From Ophthalmolycus amberensis (Eukaryota > Chordata > Actinopteri > Perciformes > Zoarcidae), in assembly GCA_024529925.1 (NCBI GenBank), contig JAFEUB010001021.1, positions 1 to 64,000 on the forward strand: a DNA stretch of 64,000 bases. Direction: 5' to 3'. Shown here one piece after another: positions 25,897 through 36,133 of the stretch. The position numbers were made by a program, and so were the translations under genes. The notes under the pieces are model-generated. The model was not told where the DNA came from, ran no database searches, and was given only the letters and a program-made list of their open reading frames with translations. Each line of letters opens with the position of its first letter. The first letter of the stretch is position 1.

Positions 25897-28288
25897 TTTA
25901 TTTGGATGCAAAAACTCACAACTTAAAGCGATACTGTAGCAGGGAAGAGGAATACTGATTGCTGGTTGGTTGTATGTCTGATTGTTTGGCTATTTCGTCA
26001 TCCCCATTTTGATCACCGGAGGAGGACCAGGTAGGTAAGCATAGAAAATAAGCACTCAAAATAATAGCTTTTTCAATCGAGTACACTGGACATTATCAGA
26101 GGATTATGTCAAAAGTCTAACAAAAAATTGTAGCTTTTCTTATCCATCCCAGTCTTATTTTCCGGTAAAAGTTAATTTTGGCAGTTTAATTTGCTAGTTT
26201 ATTCGATGTCTGTTAATTGGTCCGAGCCCCACACAGTTAACTCCATCCTCTGATAATGTTCATGACTGTTGATTTGATGCATTGAGTCAAGATAGAAGTT
26301 GTTTTAATCAGATTTTTGTTAGAAAACTGTCTTCACTGTTTTAGCTGCCTTACACATAGCAATTATTTCTCGTGTTGTCAACTGAGAGTGGCCTATAGAG
26401 TCACAGATGGAATCGAGTGGGGACTGCGTAAAAACTCAGTCTGAGGTAAAATTTTCCAAGAAAAACAATAAAAACATACACAGAAAGCAAAGCATATTAA
26501 AGCAAAGCCTAGAGGCGTAAAGTAATAATACTGAAGACTGAACATAATCTATTTATTTTCTTCACCGTAAGGTAACTTCGGTAGTTGTCACATTTTGTTC
26601 TGTCAAATCTTGCAATATAAACCGATGGTTTGATCCACAGTATGAGCTACATTCCATCATGGTGTAAACGGAAATATACACAAGGCATCTACTCGAAAGG
26701 ATTGTATCAAAATGTTCTAAAAATATCTCTGGTTGGTGTCACAAAAGCAAACTGTATCAAAAGCATTGGCCGAGAGCAAGCAATATAATAGGCTGAAACC
26801 CTTTTACACAACAAAAAGCAGGACAACCAATCACGTCGCTTTGATTGTGGACCTATGGAGTCCCATACAGCACATGCAATCCATTAAACTCAACACAATC
26901 AAAACACAATACGGGAAAAAAAAGAACTTTTACAGCTGAACATCAGAGACAACCTTAGTTGGTCTATTGTGCTTCATACAGATTAGGTCTGGCCTGTCTT
27001 TTCAACAATCATGGGCTTCTCACTTCACGGATGTGTTCAAGCTACTGTTGAAAGCAGAGGCATCACGGAGCACCCGACTCTGAGGGCGATAATGATGGGA
27101 ATATGACATTTGCAAGAAGATTAGCTTTATGTGACCGTACGTCATCAACACATGCATTTCATTTTCTTAATGCAACGTTTTGCTTCCCTGTGCATTACAC
27201 TTCGCTGTGTGTACATGTCAGATTCCCCGGAGCTTTTTCTGGGCTTTTGCATTGATTTTTCAGATGTTCTGATTCTATCTCTGGCCTCTGTCCGCTCAGT
27301 GTCTCCGGCTCTGTGACGCCTCTGACTGTACGCCTATATGTGGCCTTAATGCAGGAGTTGTTTACTGTAAACATCATGGGCCATGAGGACTGCACAGGCA
27401 GCATGGTACAACTGTAATACTGTAGATTGCACAGAAATCCTAATTATTTAATTAATAACCTAATTGTTATACATTCCTATGTTCCATAACATTGCACATG
27501 CCTTTAATGAACACTTAGCACCATGCAACCTGAAGATGAGGTGGCTCCTGAATGCATCAGAAGTTGAAACGGGCCTTCTATCATGTTTTTTTATTGTTGT
27601 TTTTTACATTGAAAGTGAGTCAATGAGAGTCAATGAGAAAAGATGTAAGTTAACTTAAATTCCATGTGAAATTTTACATCTATATGGTGTTTAATAATAG
27701 GCTGGCATTTGATCATTTCTCCGTAGATTTGAATTATGCTGGCATCACTGCATGGGCCCTTATCATCGACACTATACTTTGGGAGACGGAACTTCAATTT
27801 CCTCCTTGCAAAGTGACACCGCTGCAGGTGAACTGATTATACTTCAGCTCCAGTTTAACCTTTTGATAACTGTACATACAGTATGTGAGGGGGCTAAATA
27901 CTAAATGAGGCCTTGATGACTGAGACTCATTAACAGTAATATGATTGTTTTTTGTTTTAAACAGTGCAAATGAAAGGATGTCAGGAGTTGGCTTGGATTA
28001 TTTTGGGGCCTAACTGTTACGACTCCCCAGGACTGTGTGGATCACTTAAGTGTCTGATTAGGAGTTGATCCCTGTGTTTGTTCTGCTCATGGACACACAG
28101 TACGCACATATTGTGTGTCAACCATTCAGTCCTGTCTGAACGAGCCTGTCTTGGGTGAAGGGATCTACAGGGTTGGAACTTGTTAAAGGGTGAGATTGAG
28201 ATGATGCTAGGTACAGTGGTGCATACCACCGGAGGCGGTACAGTGTACAGTGGTGTGTCTCGGTCTGGGTGTGGCTGTAGCGCTCACT
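25897..28288 (-). other. ptpn5: probable ptpn5 3'UTR (extent uncertain)
   Basis: Sequence after the ptpn5 stop codon, with no coding potential on the minus strand. AATAAA polyadenylation signals on this strand occur at 27590-27595, 26552-26557 and 25897-25902, so the 3'UTR could end at any of them. The last lies just before the MITE. Without transcript data the end cannot be chosen. Confidence 0.45.
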
Positions 28289-28382
28289 CTACTCCTCAGC
28301 AGCGTGAGGCAGCTGCTTCTCATACAGGCTGAGGACGTGATGCACAAACTGGTACTGCTCGCTTGTCTGGATCATCCCACCC
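28289..28382 (-). CDS. ptpn5: ptpn5 coding exon 12 (C-terminus, stop)
   Basis: Completes Arg543, then encodes GGMIQTSEQYQFVHH to a terminal AAEE and TAG (28289-28291). The Q-loop QTSEQ positions the catalytic water. The acceptor ends TTCCTCAG. A (TG)n tract on the transcribed strand starts 21 bases upstream of the exon. Confidence 0.95.
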
Positions 28383-28402
28383 CTGAGGAACATACACAGA
28401 AA

Positions 28403-28488
<86 letters not shown>

Positions 28489-31400
28489 GAATGGTTGGTC
28501 AGTCGGTTCACCACATTGGTCCAGACTGAGATATCACTATTGTATATGTCTCAACTGTTAGATGGATTGCCATGACATAAGATAAAGCCATTTGAGTTCT
28601 CCACAGTACAAATTATTTTAACTTTGATGACCCATAACGTTAGCTCTATCACTATCATCAGGGAAACAGTTGAATTATTCCATAATTCTGCTTTATACCT
28701 GCAAAACTTCCTAACTTGTACTTTGTGTTCATTTTCAATAGCAAATGCTAGCATGCTAAACGTATGCCTGTTGAACATCAGCGGGTTAGCATTTTCGCTG
28801 TGAGCATGTTAGCAGGCTGACGTAAGCATTAAGCTCAGTGGCAGAAGCCAGTCTCACAAAGCAGGTAGCATAGCTGTAGACTCTCATTCTTGTTTTTAGT
28901 ACAGAGTACGGATAAAGTATAAGGTCAAAGTATGCTAGATCTCATGGCATTCTGTCTTCCAATTTCTTGTGAGACTATTTGTTTCTGAAGATAGTTTGGA
29001 GCTGTAGCTCAGAGCTATGTATTTGGCTCTGTCTTGTAGTAAGGAGCAGTTCACCCAAATTTGAAAATTACTTTCTTGGTATTGTAATTCAAAACAGTGA
29101 TGAAATATTATAGATGAAATATTATAGGCTAAACGGTCCATGCACATTTTGATAGTTTGATTTATCGTTTCGGATTAAACGATAAAACAAACTATCAAAA
29201 GGTACACTGACCCTATACGAGTGTTGTCTACTTTTGTTTAGGTACAGCAGGTTTTACATTTTTGTATTACAGAGGAGGATATTTTGTTTTTATAACATGT
29301 ATAAATAAGCTAGTTTTAATCTGCACAGATGTCTCACACATGGAAGTAGCCCGCATTTTCTTTTACATTTCAGCTTTATTTCGTACCTTATTGAAGTAAA
29401 ACGGGGTCACCATTTAACGACTCAAGCAAAGAATAAAACGTTTATCTAATTGTCTCAAACCGACCATTCAACACAACGGACCAGGACATTTTGACTTGTC
29501 AAACACAGGTGTAAATTATAACACTGCAGTATAATGGCTGCATTCTACTTGGGTGTGCCCGGTTCAGAGCAAAGTTATTGTGCTTGTAAAATAGCTAGAA
29601 TGTCTTACCGGGACTCTGGAATAAAGCCAGTTATTAGTTATTAGTTTCAGATGATTTTCTTGCTGTAATAAGTTCCAAAGTCTATTATGACCGAAAGATC
29701 TTGAAATGTTTTGTAGTTTAAAACAGTTAAGGCCACATTTGTCTCATTAATACTCTGGCTAACTTCAAGGGCTTTCTCATGACCACTTTACTCGGCTGGA
29801 AGAAAACGTTTAGAATTACGCTGCATATCGCAAGAAGGCTGTGGACACACTGGTTGAAACTTTAAATTTTGTTGTTCTATTGAAAATTAAGCTCACCACA
29901 ACTTACAAATCACAGCTCGTGATTTGAAACCAGATCAACTGAATCTACGTAGACTGTAGGCTTTTTTTCCGACAACAGATTTAGATTTGATGCCAAGAAC
30001 TAAAGAAAGACATGAGCATGGATAAGGGCTAAGAATATCTCACCTGTCCAGACGGAGCTGGCAGGTGGTTCTCAGGATGTCAACCACACCCTCAGTCCTC
30101 AGCTGCTTGCACAGGATGGAGGTGGCGATGAAGCAGCCAGTTCGACCAATTCCAGCACTGCGGATCAAAAGTTAGAGGGGTAAAGGGACACAGGAGAAAA
30201 TGGATGGATTGGTGTATTGATTAGCACACCATTCATTTGATTAATGTCGAATCCTCCTCGGGGAAATCAGACAGCAGAGAAATGGAAGAAGACAAATGCT
30301 CTGCTCTGCCAAGTGGTTTCTATCATAAAAGTAAAAAGTGTTCCTCTAACATTAAGCTGGGCAATTTTCCCTATGCATGTATATTATTAAAATAGTGTTA
30401 ATATAGGCCTTTTGACGCAGCCATGGGAACACATTTTAACTATGTATCTTTCCTTATATTTCAAACATGCCACTTTTGTACCTGCAGTGGACAATTATAG
30501 GGCCACTGGAGGGCGGGGCTTCCTCTCGGGCCCTTTCCACTTCCTGCACCAGTTCCAGAAGAGGTGGAGCCTTGTCTGGAGTCTTCTGATCAGGCCACGA
30601 GGTGTACCAGTACTGCTGCAGACTGCGCTCCTCTCCCCCACACTGGCACACACACACACACACACACACGCACGCACACATAAACATAAACACAGAGACG
30701 GGTATTCAGACAGAAACTGATGTGATCATGTTGCATACACACGTACACGAGACAGACACACTGAGAACGATTTCTGATCAGCCTGTTGCTCTGCATGCAT
30801 ACCCAAATTGTTACCTTGGTGTTAGTTCCTACGACAGCAATGAATGCTTTTGAAGAAGAAGTTTTATAGTCTACTCCTCCCTTTCCCGTACTGTAAAATA
30901 ATCGAATCCATCAACTTGCCGTTGCATTTTAAGTCACATTGGTAGTGTGGCTCAAAGAATGGCAATGTTGGCCTGTAGATCCACCACTTTGTCCACACTC
31001 AAATCTCTCTTTTTCTAATTATGTGATGAATTGCCATGACATTTGTTCGAGACATTTATGGTCAATGATGAATCACAAGGACTCTGGTTATTCAGTGACC
31101 TTTCCTCTAGTGCCACCAGGTTTAAATTGTAGTTTCAAGTGAAATGTTTTGAACTTTTGGATGGATTGGCATGAAGTGTAGTACACACATTCATGTTCCC
31201 CTCAGGATGAATCCCTGAACTTTTCATCGGTACTGTCGTCTGGTCAAAATTTTTATTTGTCCAAAAGATGGCTAACCAGGTGACCACCTCCAGGTCTGAA
31301 AAGAAGCCAATGCAGAAGTGTCTTAAACTTGCATGCTTTACAATGGACATCAGGGGGCGACTGCTCTGGCTGCAGAAACAAGTCAGATTGTTTAGAAGTC

Positions 31401-31995
31401 TAAGAAAATATTACCCTAATTCTCACTTGATTTATTACCTCAGTAAACATTATAAACATGAGATTATGGTCTGGTTTTCTAGTTTAAAGTCTTCTTCAAT
31501 TCAGCATGATGCCAAAATAGTAATTTTGCAATTGGTTTGAATTCACACCTCAACTTGTTTTCACCAATGTTGTGCACTGTATTTGCACAACATTATTGTT
31601 ATTGTTAACACTCTGTCTGTGTGTTACCTTTAAAGTAAACACCCTCAGACTGTAGTCATCCTCCTGGGTTACTGTGACGACAGTGATCTCGATGCCCTCG
31701 TGGGTCACAGTGTCCTCAGGCCAGTACTCTGCACATTTCTGCGAGACACAATGAACAGTCAAGTGGAAATGTTTACCCATCCGACTATCAACTTATCTTA
31801 TCCGTTTATCTATTAATGCGTCCATCATCATCGTCGCCCTGCCTGACCTCGTTTTTCTCCTCCAGGTTGGTGATCATCACGATGATTGGGCTTCTCTCCT
31901 GCCACACCATCCTCCAGAAGTCCCCCACTGTGTTCACGGTGGGACCCTGGGTGGCAATGTAGGCACACTCCTCATCCCCATAACCCTGCAGAGCG

Positions 31996-32070
<75 letters not shown>

Positions 32071-32948
32071 CATGCCCAGTCTTATATACATATAATCAGT
32101 TACTACCAGTCGTCAGTAAGACACATTGAGAACACAAGATTTTATCCATGGAGCATGAATAAAGTGGCTACATCACCAAGCTGTGCACAAGAGCTTACAA
32201 ATACACATATTTTCACTTACTTTGAGATAATTAGCATTGATGTAAGTAGTGAGGAAATCGTCTTCATCCTGTGACTTCAAGATCACTCTGCTGTGTGTGT
32301 CTGGTTACCGTGAAGAAAGGGAGACAGATTTGTTGTAATTCAAAAAGATGACAGCAGAAGAAGATGCTGTGGTGCTGTGTCTCAGTGTGAATATCAATAT
32401 TCTGGTGCACAGAGACAGACCTTTTACAAACGCATCCGAGCTAAATAGTTGATGAGCATGTGAAATTATTCAAGAGGAGCAGCACAAAAAAAAGCAGTTT
32501 TCACAATATTTACAGCCGCATAATCTCTTTTACCGGCTGTTCCGACTCGTGTACTCACTGGGTAAGATGGTTTTGTAGCGGTTCTTTCTCACCAGCCCTG
32601 GGTAGTTGTACTCCTTAGGGTCCACAAAGTTCATGGGAGTTTCCTGCCGATGGACACAGAACAATGGGTGCAATAACAATCAGTCCTTGCAGAAATAAAG
32701 GGGAAGTCCTAACGATGCCTTCTACTGTAAGATAACTATATCCAACATGAATTAAGTCATCCACTGGCCTTCATTGTGTGTGATGTGATTCTACGAACTA
32801 CTTGTGTGTGGTCTTGAACGTGCATCTTTCTGCCTAGCAGACACTAGGAACCTCTGTGGGTTTTCGTATGCAAATATGCCTGTATCTATCCTTCCTTCGC
32901 CCACTAACACACAGTGGAAAAGCTTACGGGTGTGTGCAGAGCTCCGCT

Positions 32949-32984
<36 letters not shown>

Positions 32985-35172
32985 ATTAGTGGCTGTGTCT
33001 ATGTGTGTGTGTCAGCGTACATCTTTTCCGGTGTTCATCCCTGTTAATTGAAAGCGAGTAGGTGGGTGAGCTGCTGTTGCTGCACCTACATAAAACTCAG
33101 CCTGCAGGCTTTGGTCATCTATGGCCCGTGTGTGTAGCATGGCAGGGGTCAAGGTGTTTGTTCCCTGCCGGAGGTACTCCTTGGCCGTCTGGTCTCTGGG
33201 GGAGAGCTGTCCTCCGTAGCCATAGGGCTCAGTGCAGCCCGGTGAACACATGTCCAAGGTCAGGGAAACGTTGGAGCCCCTCCTGTGTGACACATATTGA
33301 ATCATACAAATGCATTTAGCTAAACGGGTTTACCCATCTGCAACGTGCATTGTGGATTTAAAATCCAAGTATGCAACGTTTGTCTTCCAGATAACAATGG
33401 CAACAAATAAAACTAGTCACAATAAAACGTTTGTCTGTCAATTATTTCCAAAAATACTCCCAGCCCTCTGCCGCCCGCCCTAACCTCTCCTGAAGCCCCA
33501 CTGGTGTGACGGTGAGGGTGGCGGCGTCTCCCTCCATCCTGGTGTCGGTGCCTATTTCAAAGACCGGCGTCTGGGGCTCAGGGTCCATGTCCAGCAGATC
33601 CTCCTGAGCGTCTGTCCACTCCGACAGGGTGAAGGAGGGCTGGCGGCTCACAGACTGACGCCGGTCACCAATGTCCCGCGACGCAGTTCCTGACGACCAC
33701 AAGCCAGTGCCGTAACGCCACTTACACACCATGTGGACAACCTGGAGAGAGGTTAATGGAAGAAAGCAGTCAACGTGTATCCATTCATCAGCCAATAAAC
33801 ACATCAATCAAGCAGGAAACTGGCCAATCTGCAAATACAGAAGTGAAAAATCCAGTCAATCTAGTTTCTTCCAAAGTCTTCATGGTTCTTTATGGTGAAT
33901 TACAAAAATTCAACATCTACTATATTTCTCACATTCATGCGGAAATAAATGGGCAGGAATTGAATGGTTTCTCCAGCGTTTTACCATGATAACACAGATG
34001 GCCACGCCAATGCCTGCAGTTCCATAGACAATCCAGTTGTGCTCTTCGGTGTTCACAACCTCCCTCATCAACACTATGGACTGAGCAGTGCAGAGAGAAA
34101 AAGACAGGGGGAGAGGCAGTTAGACACAGACAACACTAGAGTCAGCATATCTTCAAGGTTTCTTTTTTGCACTCTCCGTCCAAAACAAACAGCTCTATCG
34201 GTGAGTTCCAGGACGGACACTTACGTCCATTCCAAAAATCGGGTGGCAGGGCAAGATGAAGCCAAGGTAGAAGTCAATGACCTGCAGGGCTTTGTAGATG
34301 GAAGAGAGAGGTCCATTTCCTTCCACCACAAAAAACACCCAGTACCCCTGGGAGGGAGAGAGGGAAGGCAGACTGTCACCGTGAACTCACCGGTCATTCA
34401 TGCACTGGTAATCAGGCAGAGCTGTGGCTTCTCTCAGGTGAAAAGGAACCGAGAAGAAAAGAATATCGGCCTATCGTGCAGGCACAAAGAATATGTAAAC
34501 TGACCTCATGCAGAACTAGTGTCATAATCATTGCGGCGTTTACAAAGCCCTAATTTATTTATTTATTTATTACATATGGTAATGCAAGTGTCAAGTTCTA
34601 GCCCAAACATGGAGGTGCTTTGGTTGTCGACCAAAGCACCTTGGAGACAATGTAACAACGCACATGATAAGAAAATCTGTGTGGCAAAATAAGGGTCAAG
34701 AGAGAACACCTTGTGCTCAAGTAACAATTGCATTGCTAATGTTGCAGTTAAACTACTGTGGATTTTACTAGTCTGTGCTGAGCTGAAAACCAAAGCGTGT
34801 GCAGGAAGGTCATCATAATCAAATTTAAAGCTGACATTTGAGAAATACATCAGACAAGTAAAGATTTTCTCCACTGGTTTCAACTGACGGCCATTCGCAT
34901 ACCGTGACTTGGGAGATGGCGAACAGTGCAGCCCAGCAGTAGATCTCAATCACCAGCGCATACACCTTGTGCATAAACACTTCCTCTCCCTGCGGGCTTT
35001 GGCCCCCTGCAGGTCCATCTTTGCACTTTGGGAGCCTGTCTTTTTTAAGGGCTCTGTCGCCTATTTTATCAGTCTTGGTGGGCTCATCTAGCCAGACGGG
35101 GTCCTCGTCGGGCCTCAGGAAGATGGAGTCCTCAGTGTGGGATCGGGTGGAGCTGCTCAGCCGACGGGTCAT
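28289..35172 (-). CDS. ptpn5: ptpn5 (STEP) receptor-like protein tyrosine phosphatase, complete CDS in 12 exons
   Basis: STEP is a brain-enriched tyrosine phosphatase that inactivates ERK and p38 and acts on synaptic substrates; the membrane form sits in the ER and postsynaptic membranes. Twelve exons join in phase with GT-AG boundaries: 34903-35172, 34225-34347, 33985-34080, 33485-33741, 33090-33282, 32559-32643, 32221-32300, 31848-31985, 31628-31738, 30482-30642, 30044-30157, 28289-28382. They give 573 residues, against about 565 in mammalian STEP61. Visible: hydrophobic segments about 70-97 and 150-170; a phosphosite-rich stretch DRRQSVSRQPSFT; the kinase-interaction motif around GLQERRGSNVSLTLDM (PKA-site Ser252); WPD at 467-469; signature HCSAGIGRTG with nucleophile Cys504; and the QTSEQ Q-loop. 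PTPRR and PTPN7 are relatives, but the KIM context and both membrane segments fit PTPN5. The ATG at 35172 is chosen as the first in frame, 7 bases after the acceptor; an upstream coding exon is not excluded. Confidence 0.95.
28404..28484 (+). repeat. (CA)n microsatellite, 81 bp, at ptpn5 exon 12 acceptor
   Basis: A CA array with one TA interruption, read as (UG)n in the ptpn5 pre-mRNA immediately upstream of the last exon. Confidence 0.97.
28495..28895 (+). mobile_element. interspersed repeat, copy A of a four-copy family
   Basis: It starts TTCACCACATTGGTCCAGACTG, passes GATGGATTGCCATGACAT and TACCTGCAAAACTTCCTAAC, and ends with TAGCATTTTCGCTGTGAGCATG, AAGCTCAGTGGCAGAAGCC and GTAGCATAGCTGTAGACTC. 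This matches a repeat common in spiny-rayed fishes. Related copies: 30945-31215, 49290-49430, 57275-57440. Confidence 0.7.
29147..29200. repeat. near-perfect inverted repeat, 24-bp arms, 6-base loop
   Basis: The arms at 29147-29170 and 29177-29200 pair at 23 of 24 positions around the loop CGGATT. The hairpin lies in the last ptpn5 intron. It is AT-rich and has no recognised identity. Confidence 0.85.
30044..30157 (-). CDS. ptpn5: ptpn5 coding exon 11 (P-loop after the catalytic Cys)
   Basis: Begins with the T that completes Ser505 and reads AGIGRTGCFIATSI, the arginine-containing part of the phosphate-binding loop (Arg510). It ends TTCQLRLD plus two bases of Arg543. Acceptor TGATCCGCAG; donor AG|GTGAGA. 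The catalytic loop is split between exons directly after Cys504. Confidence 0.96.
30482..30642 (-). CDS. ptpn5: ptpn5 coding exon 10 (WPD loop and catalytic Cys)
   Basis: Encodes CGGEERSLQQYWYTSWPDQK (WPD, Asp469 general acid) through GPIIVHC (Cys504) plus two bases of Ser505. Its length of 161 bp is not a multiple of three, so skipping would shift the frame and remove the catalytic site. The acceptor CCAG has an almost pure (TG)n tract ending 4 bases before the exon in place of a normal pyrimidine tract. Donor GTACAA. Confidence 0.96.
30647..30680 (+). repeat. (CA)n abutting the ptpn5 exon 10 acceptor
   Basis: A CA/CG array beginning 4 bases from the exon edge. In the transcript it is (UG)n filling the polypyrimidine position. 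Confidence 0.95.
30945..31215 (+). mobile_element. interspersed repeat, copy B
   Basis: GATCCACCACTTTGTCCAC, ATTGCCATGACATTTGTTCG, TTTCCTCTAGTGCCACCAGG and TTCATGTTCCCCTCAGGATGAA match the family of the 28495 copy, same orientation, inside a ptpn5 intron. Confidence 0.7.
31628..31738 (-). CDS. ptpn5: ptpn5 coding exon 9
   Basis: Encodes 37 residues, KCAEYWPEDT through SLRVFTLK, phase 0 at both ends. This part of the PTP domain follows the TNLEEKNE segment in STEP. Acceptor GTCTCGCAG; donor GTAACA. Confidence 0.96.
31848..31985 (-). CDS. ptpn5: ptpn5 coding exon 8 (PTP core)
   Basis: Encodes 46 residues: GYGDEECAYIATQGP, then DFWRMVWQE and IVMITNLEEKNE, conserved PTP core motifs. It is 138 bp, phase 0 at both ends, so it could be skipped without a frame shift. 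The donor is weak (GAG|GTCAGG), and a 68-bp (TG)n tract lies 13 bases upstream of the exon. Confidence 0.96.
31999..32066 (+). repeat. (CA)n microsatellite at ptpn5 exon 8 acceptor
   Basis: A 68-bp CA array, transcribed as (UG)34, separated from the exon by 13 bases (CGTCGCTCTGCAG on the minus strand). Confidence 0.97.
32221..32300 (-). CDS. ptpn5: ptpn5 coding exon 7
   Basis: Completes Asn342, then THSRVILKSQDEDDF and TTYINANYLK, the conserved YINANY segment of classical PTPs. Acceptor GGTAACCAG; donor GTAAGT. Confidence 0.95.
32559..32643 (-). CDS. ptpn5: ptpn5 coding exon 6 (start of PTP domain)
   Basis: Encodes ETPMNFVDPKEYNYPGLV and RKNRYKTILP plus one base. KNRY is the conserved start of the PTP domain (phosphotyrosine-recognition loop). 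Acceptor GATCGGCAG-type (TCGGCAG), donor GTGAGT. Confidence 0.95.
33090..33282 (-). CDS. ptpn5: ptpn5 coding exon 5 (kinase-interaction motif and KIS)
   Basis: Completes Arg249 and continues RGSNVSLTLDMCSPG, the body of the MAPK kinase-interaction motif, with the PKA-site serine (Ser252 here). The kinase-specificity segment follows (LSPRDQTAKEYL, SLQAEFY). Phosphorylation of this serine is known to block ERK binding in mammals. The KIM is split by the intron within QER|RGS. Donor GTAGGT. Confidence 0.95.
33485..33741 (-). CDS. ptpn5: ptpn5 coding exon 4 (membrane exit, phosphosites, KIM start)
   Basis: Begins VVHMVCKWRYG, closing the second hydrophobic segment with basic residues. Then DRRQSVSRQPSFT with SEW, nearly the same as the mammalian STEP61 juxtamembrane stretch, an acidic DLLDMDPEPQTPVF, and GLQE. 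Acceptor CTCTCTCCAG; donor GAGAG|GTTAGG; 257 bp. Confidence 0.95.
33985..34080 (-). CDS. ptpn5: ptpn5 coding exon 3 (second membrane segment)
   Basis: Encodes 32 residues, SIVLMREVVNTEEHNW then IVYGTAGIGVAICVIM, a clear hydrophobic span continuing into exon 4. Acceptor CACTGCTCAG; donor ATG|GTAAAA. Phase 0 at both ends. Confidence 0.9.
34225..34347 (-). CDS. ptpn5: ptpn5 coding exon 2
   Basis: Encodes 41 residues, GYWVFFVVEGNGPL through FYLGFILPCHPIFGMD, between the two membrane segments and itself fairly hydrophobic. Acceptor CTCCCTCCCAG; donor GAC|GTAAGT. Phase 0 at both ends. Confidence 0.9.
34614..34640. repeat. perfect 11-bp inverted repeat, 5-base loop
   Basis: GGTGCTTTGGT and ACCAAAGCACC flank TGTCG. 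It lies in the intron between ptpn5 coding exons 1 and 2. No family recognised. Confidence 0.85.
34903..35172 (-). CDS. ptpn5: ptpn5 coding exon 1 (N-terminus)
   Basis: Residues 1-90: MTRRLSSSTRSHTEDSIF, an acidic then lysine-rich region, and a first hydrophobic span VYALVIEIYCWAALFAISQ. The exon starts at 35179 after acceptor TTCATTTAACAG; the ATG is 7 bases in. Donor ACG|GTATGC, phase 0. This N-terminus is not clearly alignable to the mammalian one from memory, but it joins in phase to clear STEP exons. Confidence 0.85.
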
Positions 35173-35946
35173 GATACTCCTGTTAAATGAAGATAGTCCC
35201 AAAAAAACATTGTTAAAACAAGATAAATACAGTGTGTGCTTTAGTTGTTGCTTTAAAGGTGCTAAATTCAAGATGCAGTCGCTCTGGAAGAGTAGCCCTG
35301 TGGTTCCCTTCCAGGTAAACGATGTTAGCTCTGTCTGCACTGTTGCCTTTGTTTGCACCATTTGTGCTGTTAGCACCGTTGGCTGTTAGACGTCAGCGTA
35401 GCCATCGCCATGATGAGAGCTGTGTGGGGATGATCCATCAATCATTGATCTGCTCTTCATTTTTAAACAAGCACCTTTAACCCCTTATAAACACAAAAAG
35501 TCCACTGCGGGTAAAGTTGTTTTCTTTCTTTTTTCTTCACAGTGTTAGATTATAAGACATCCCGCGTGAATAAAATGAAGACATATCACACTTTTGTCTT
35601 TCATAAGCAATCACACTTTAATGCTTTTTGTCTTAGTTGCTTTACTACAGAAAAAAATTCAACCAAATTACGTATTGATTTCTAGTTCAATTACATGTTG
35701 CCTGTGTTTGTCAGGTTGTGTTTTAAATGAGCGTGGATATGACAGAGAGAGTTGTGTTTATTCCACAGGCCTATTCAGATGTACAGCTAAGCGGCTTGGA
35801 GTGGCTCTCATCCCCGGATCCTCTTGTCTCCCTCAGATGGGACTCAATTGGGTGAATGTGTGTGTGTGTGTGTTTGAGAGAGAGCGAGAGAGCGAGGCTC
35901 TATTGTGGAGGGATGAGTCAGGGGTAGCGTGTTTACAGCCCTGTCC

Positions 35947-35960
35947 GTCGCCTTGGCAAC
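35947..35960 (+). promoter_or_regulatory. perfect X-box (RFX) motif
   Basis: GTCGCCTTGGCAAC fits the RFX consensus GTNRCC(N0-3)RGYAAC exactly. Confidence 0.6.
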
Positions 35961-36009
35961 AGAGTGGCTCTCATCCCTCTCATTCGTCCTGAGCATTATC
36001 ATCTACTGA

Positions 36010-36047
36010 CAACACACACACAAACACGCACGCACGCACGCACGCAT

Positions 36048-36083
<36 letters not shown>

Positions 36084-36133
36084 CGCACGCACACAATCAC
36101 ACGCACACACAATCACACACACACACACACACA
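36010..36133 (+). repeat. (CA)n with (CGCA)n and ATCA interruptions
   Basis: A compound array: CA, then CGCA tetramers, then CA, then CACAATCACAC blocks. Confidence 0.95.

Noticed and set aside
33964..34503. 179-codon plus-strand frame across ptpn5 exons 2 and 3
   Set aside because: Antisense to two well-supported ptpn5 exons and crosses their splice sites. A shadow frame.
34825..35376. 183-codon frame including upstream sequence before the ptpn5 ATG
   Set aside because: An acceptor (TTTAACAG) lies 7 bases before the chosen ATG, so the upstream part is intronic. The tail after 34903 runs past a good donor.
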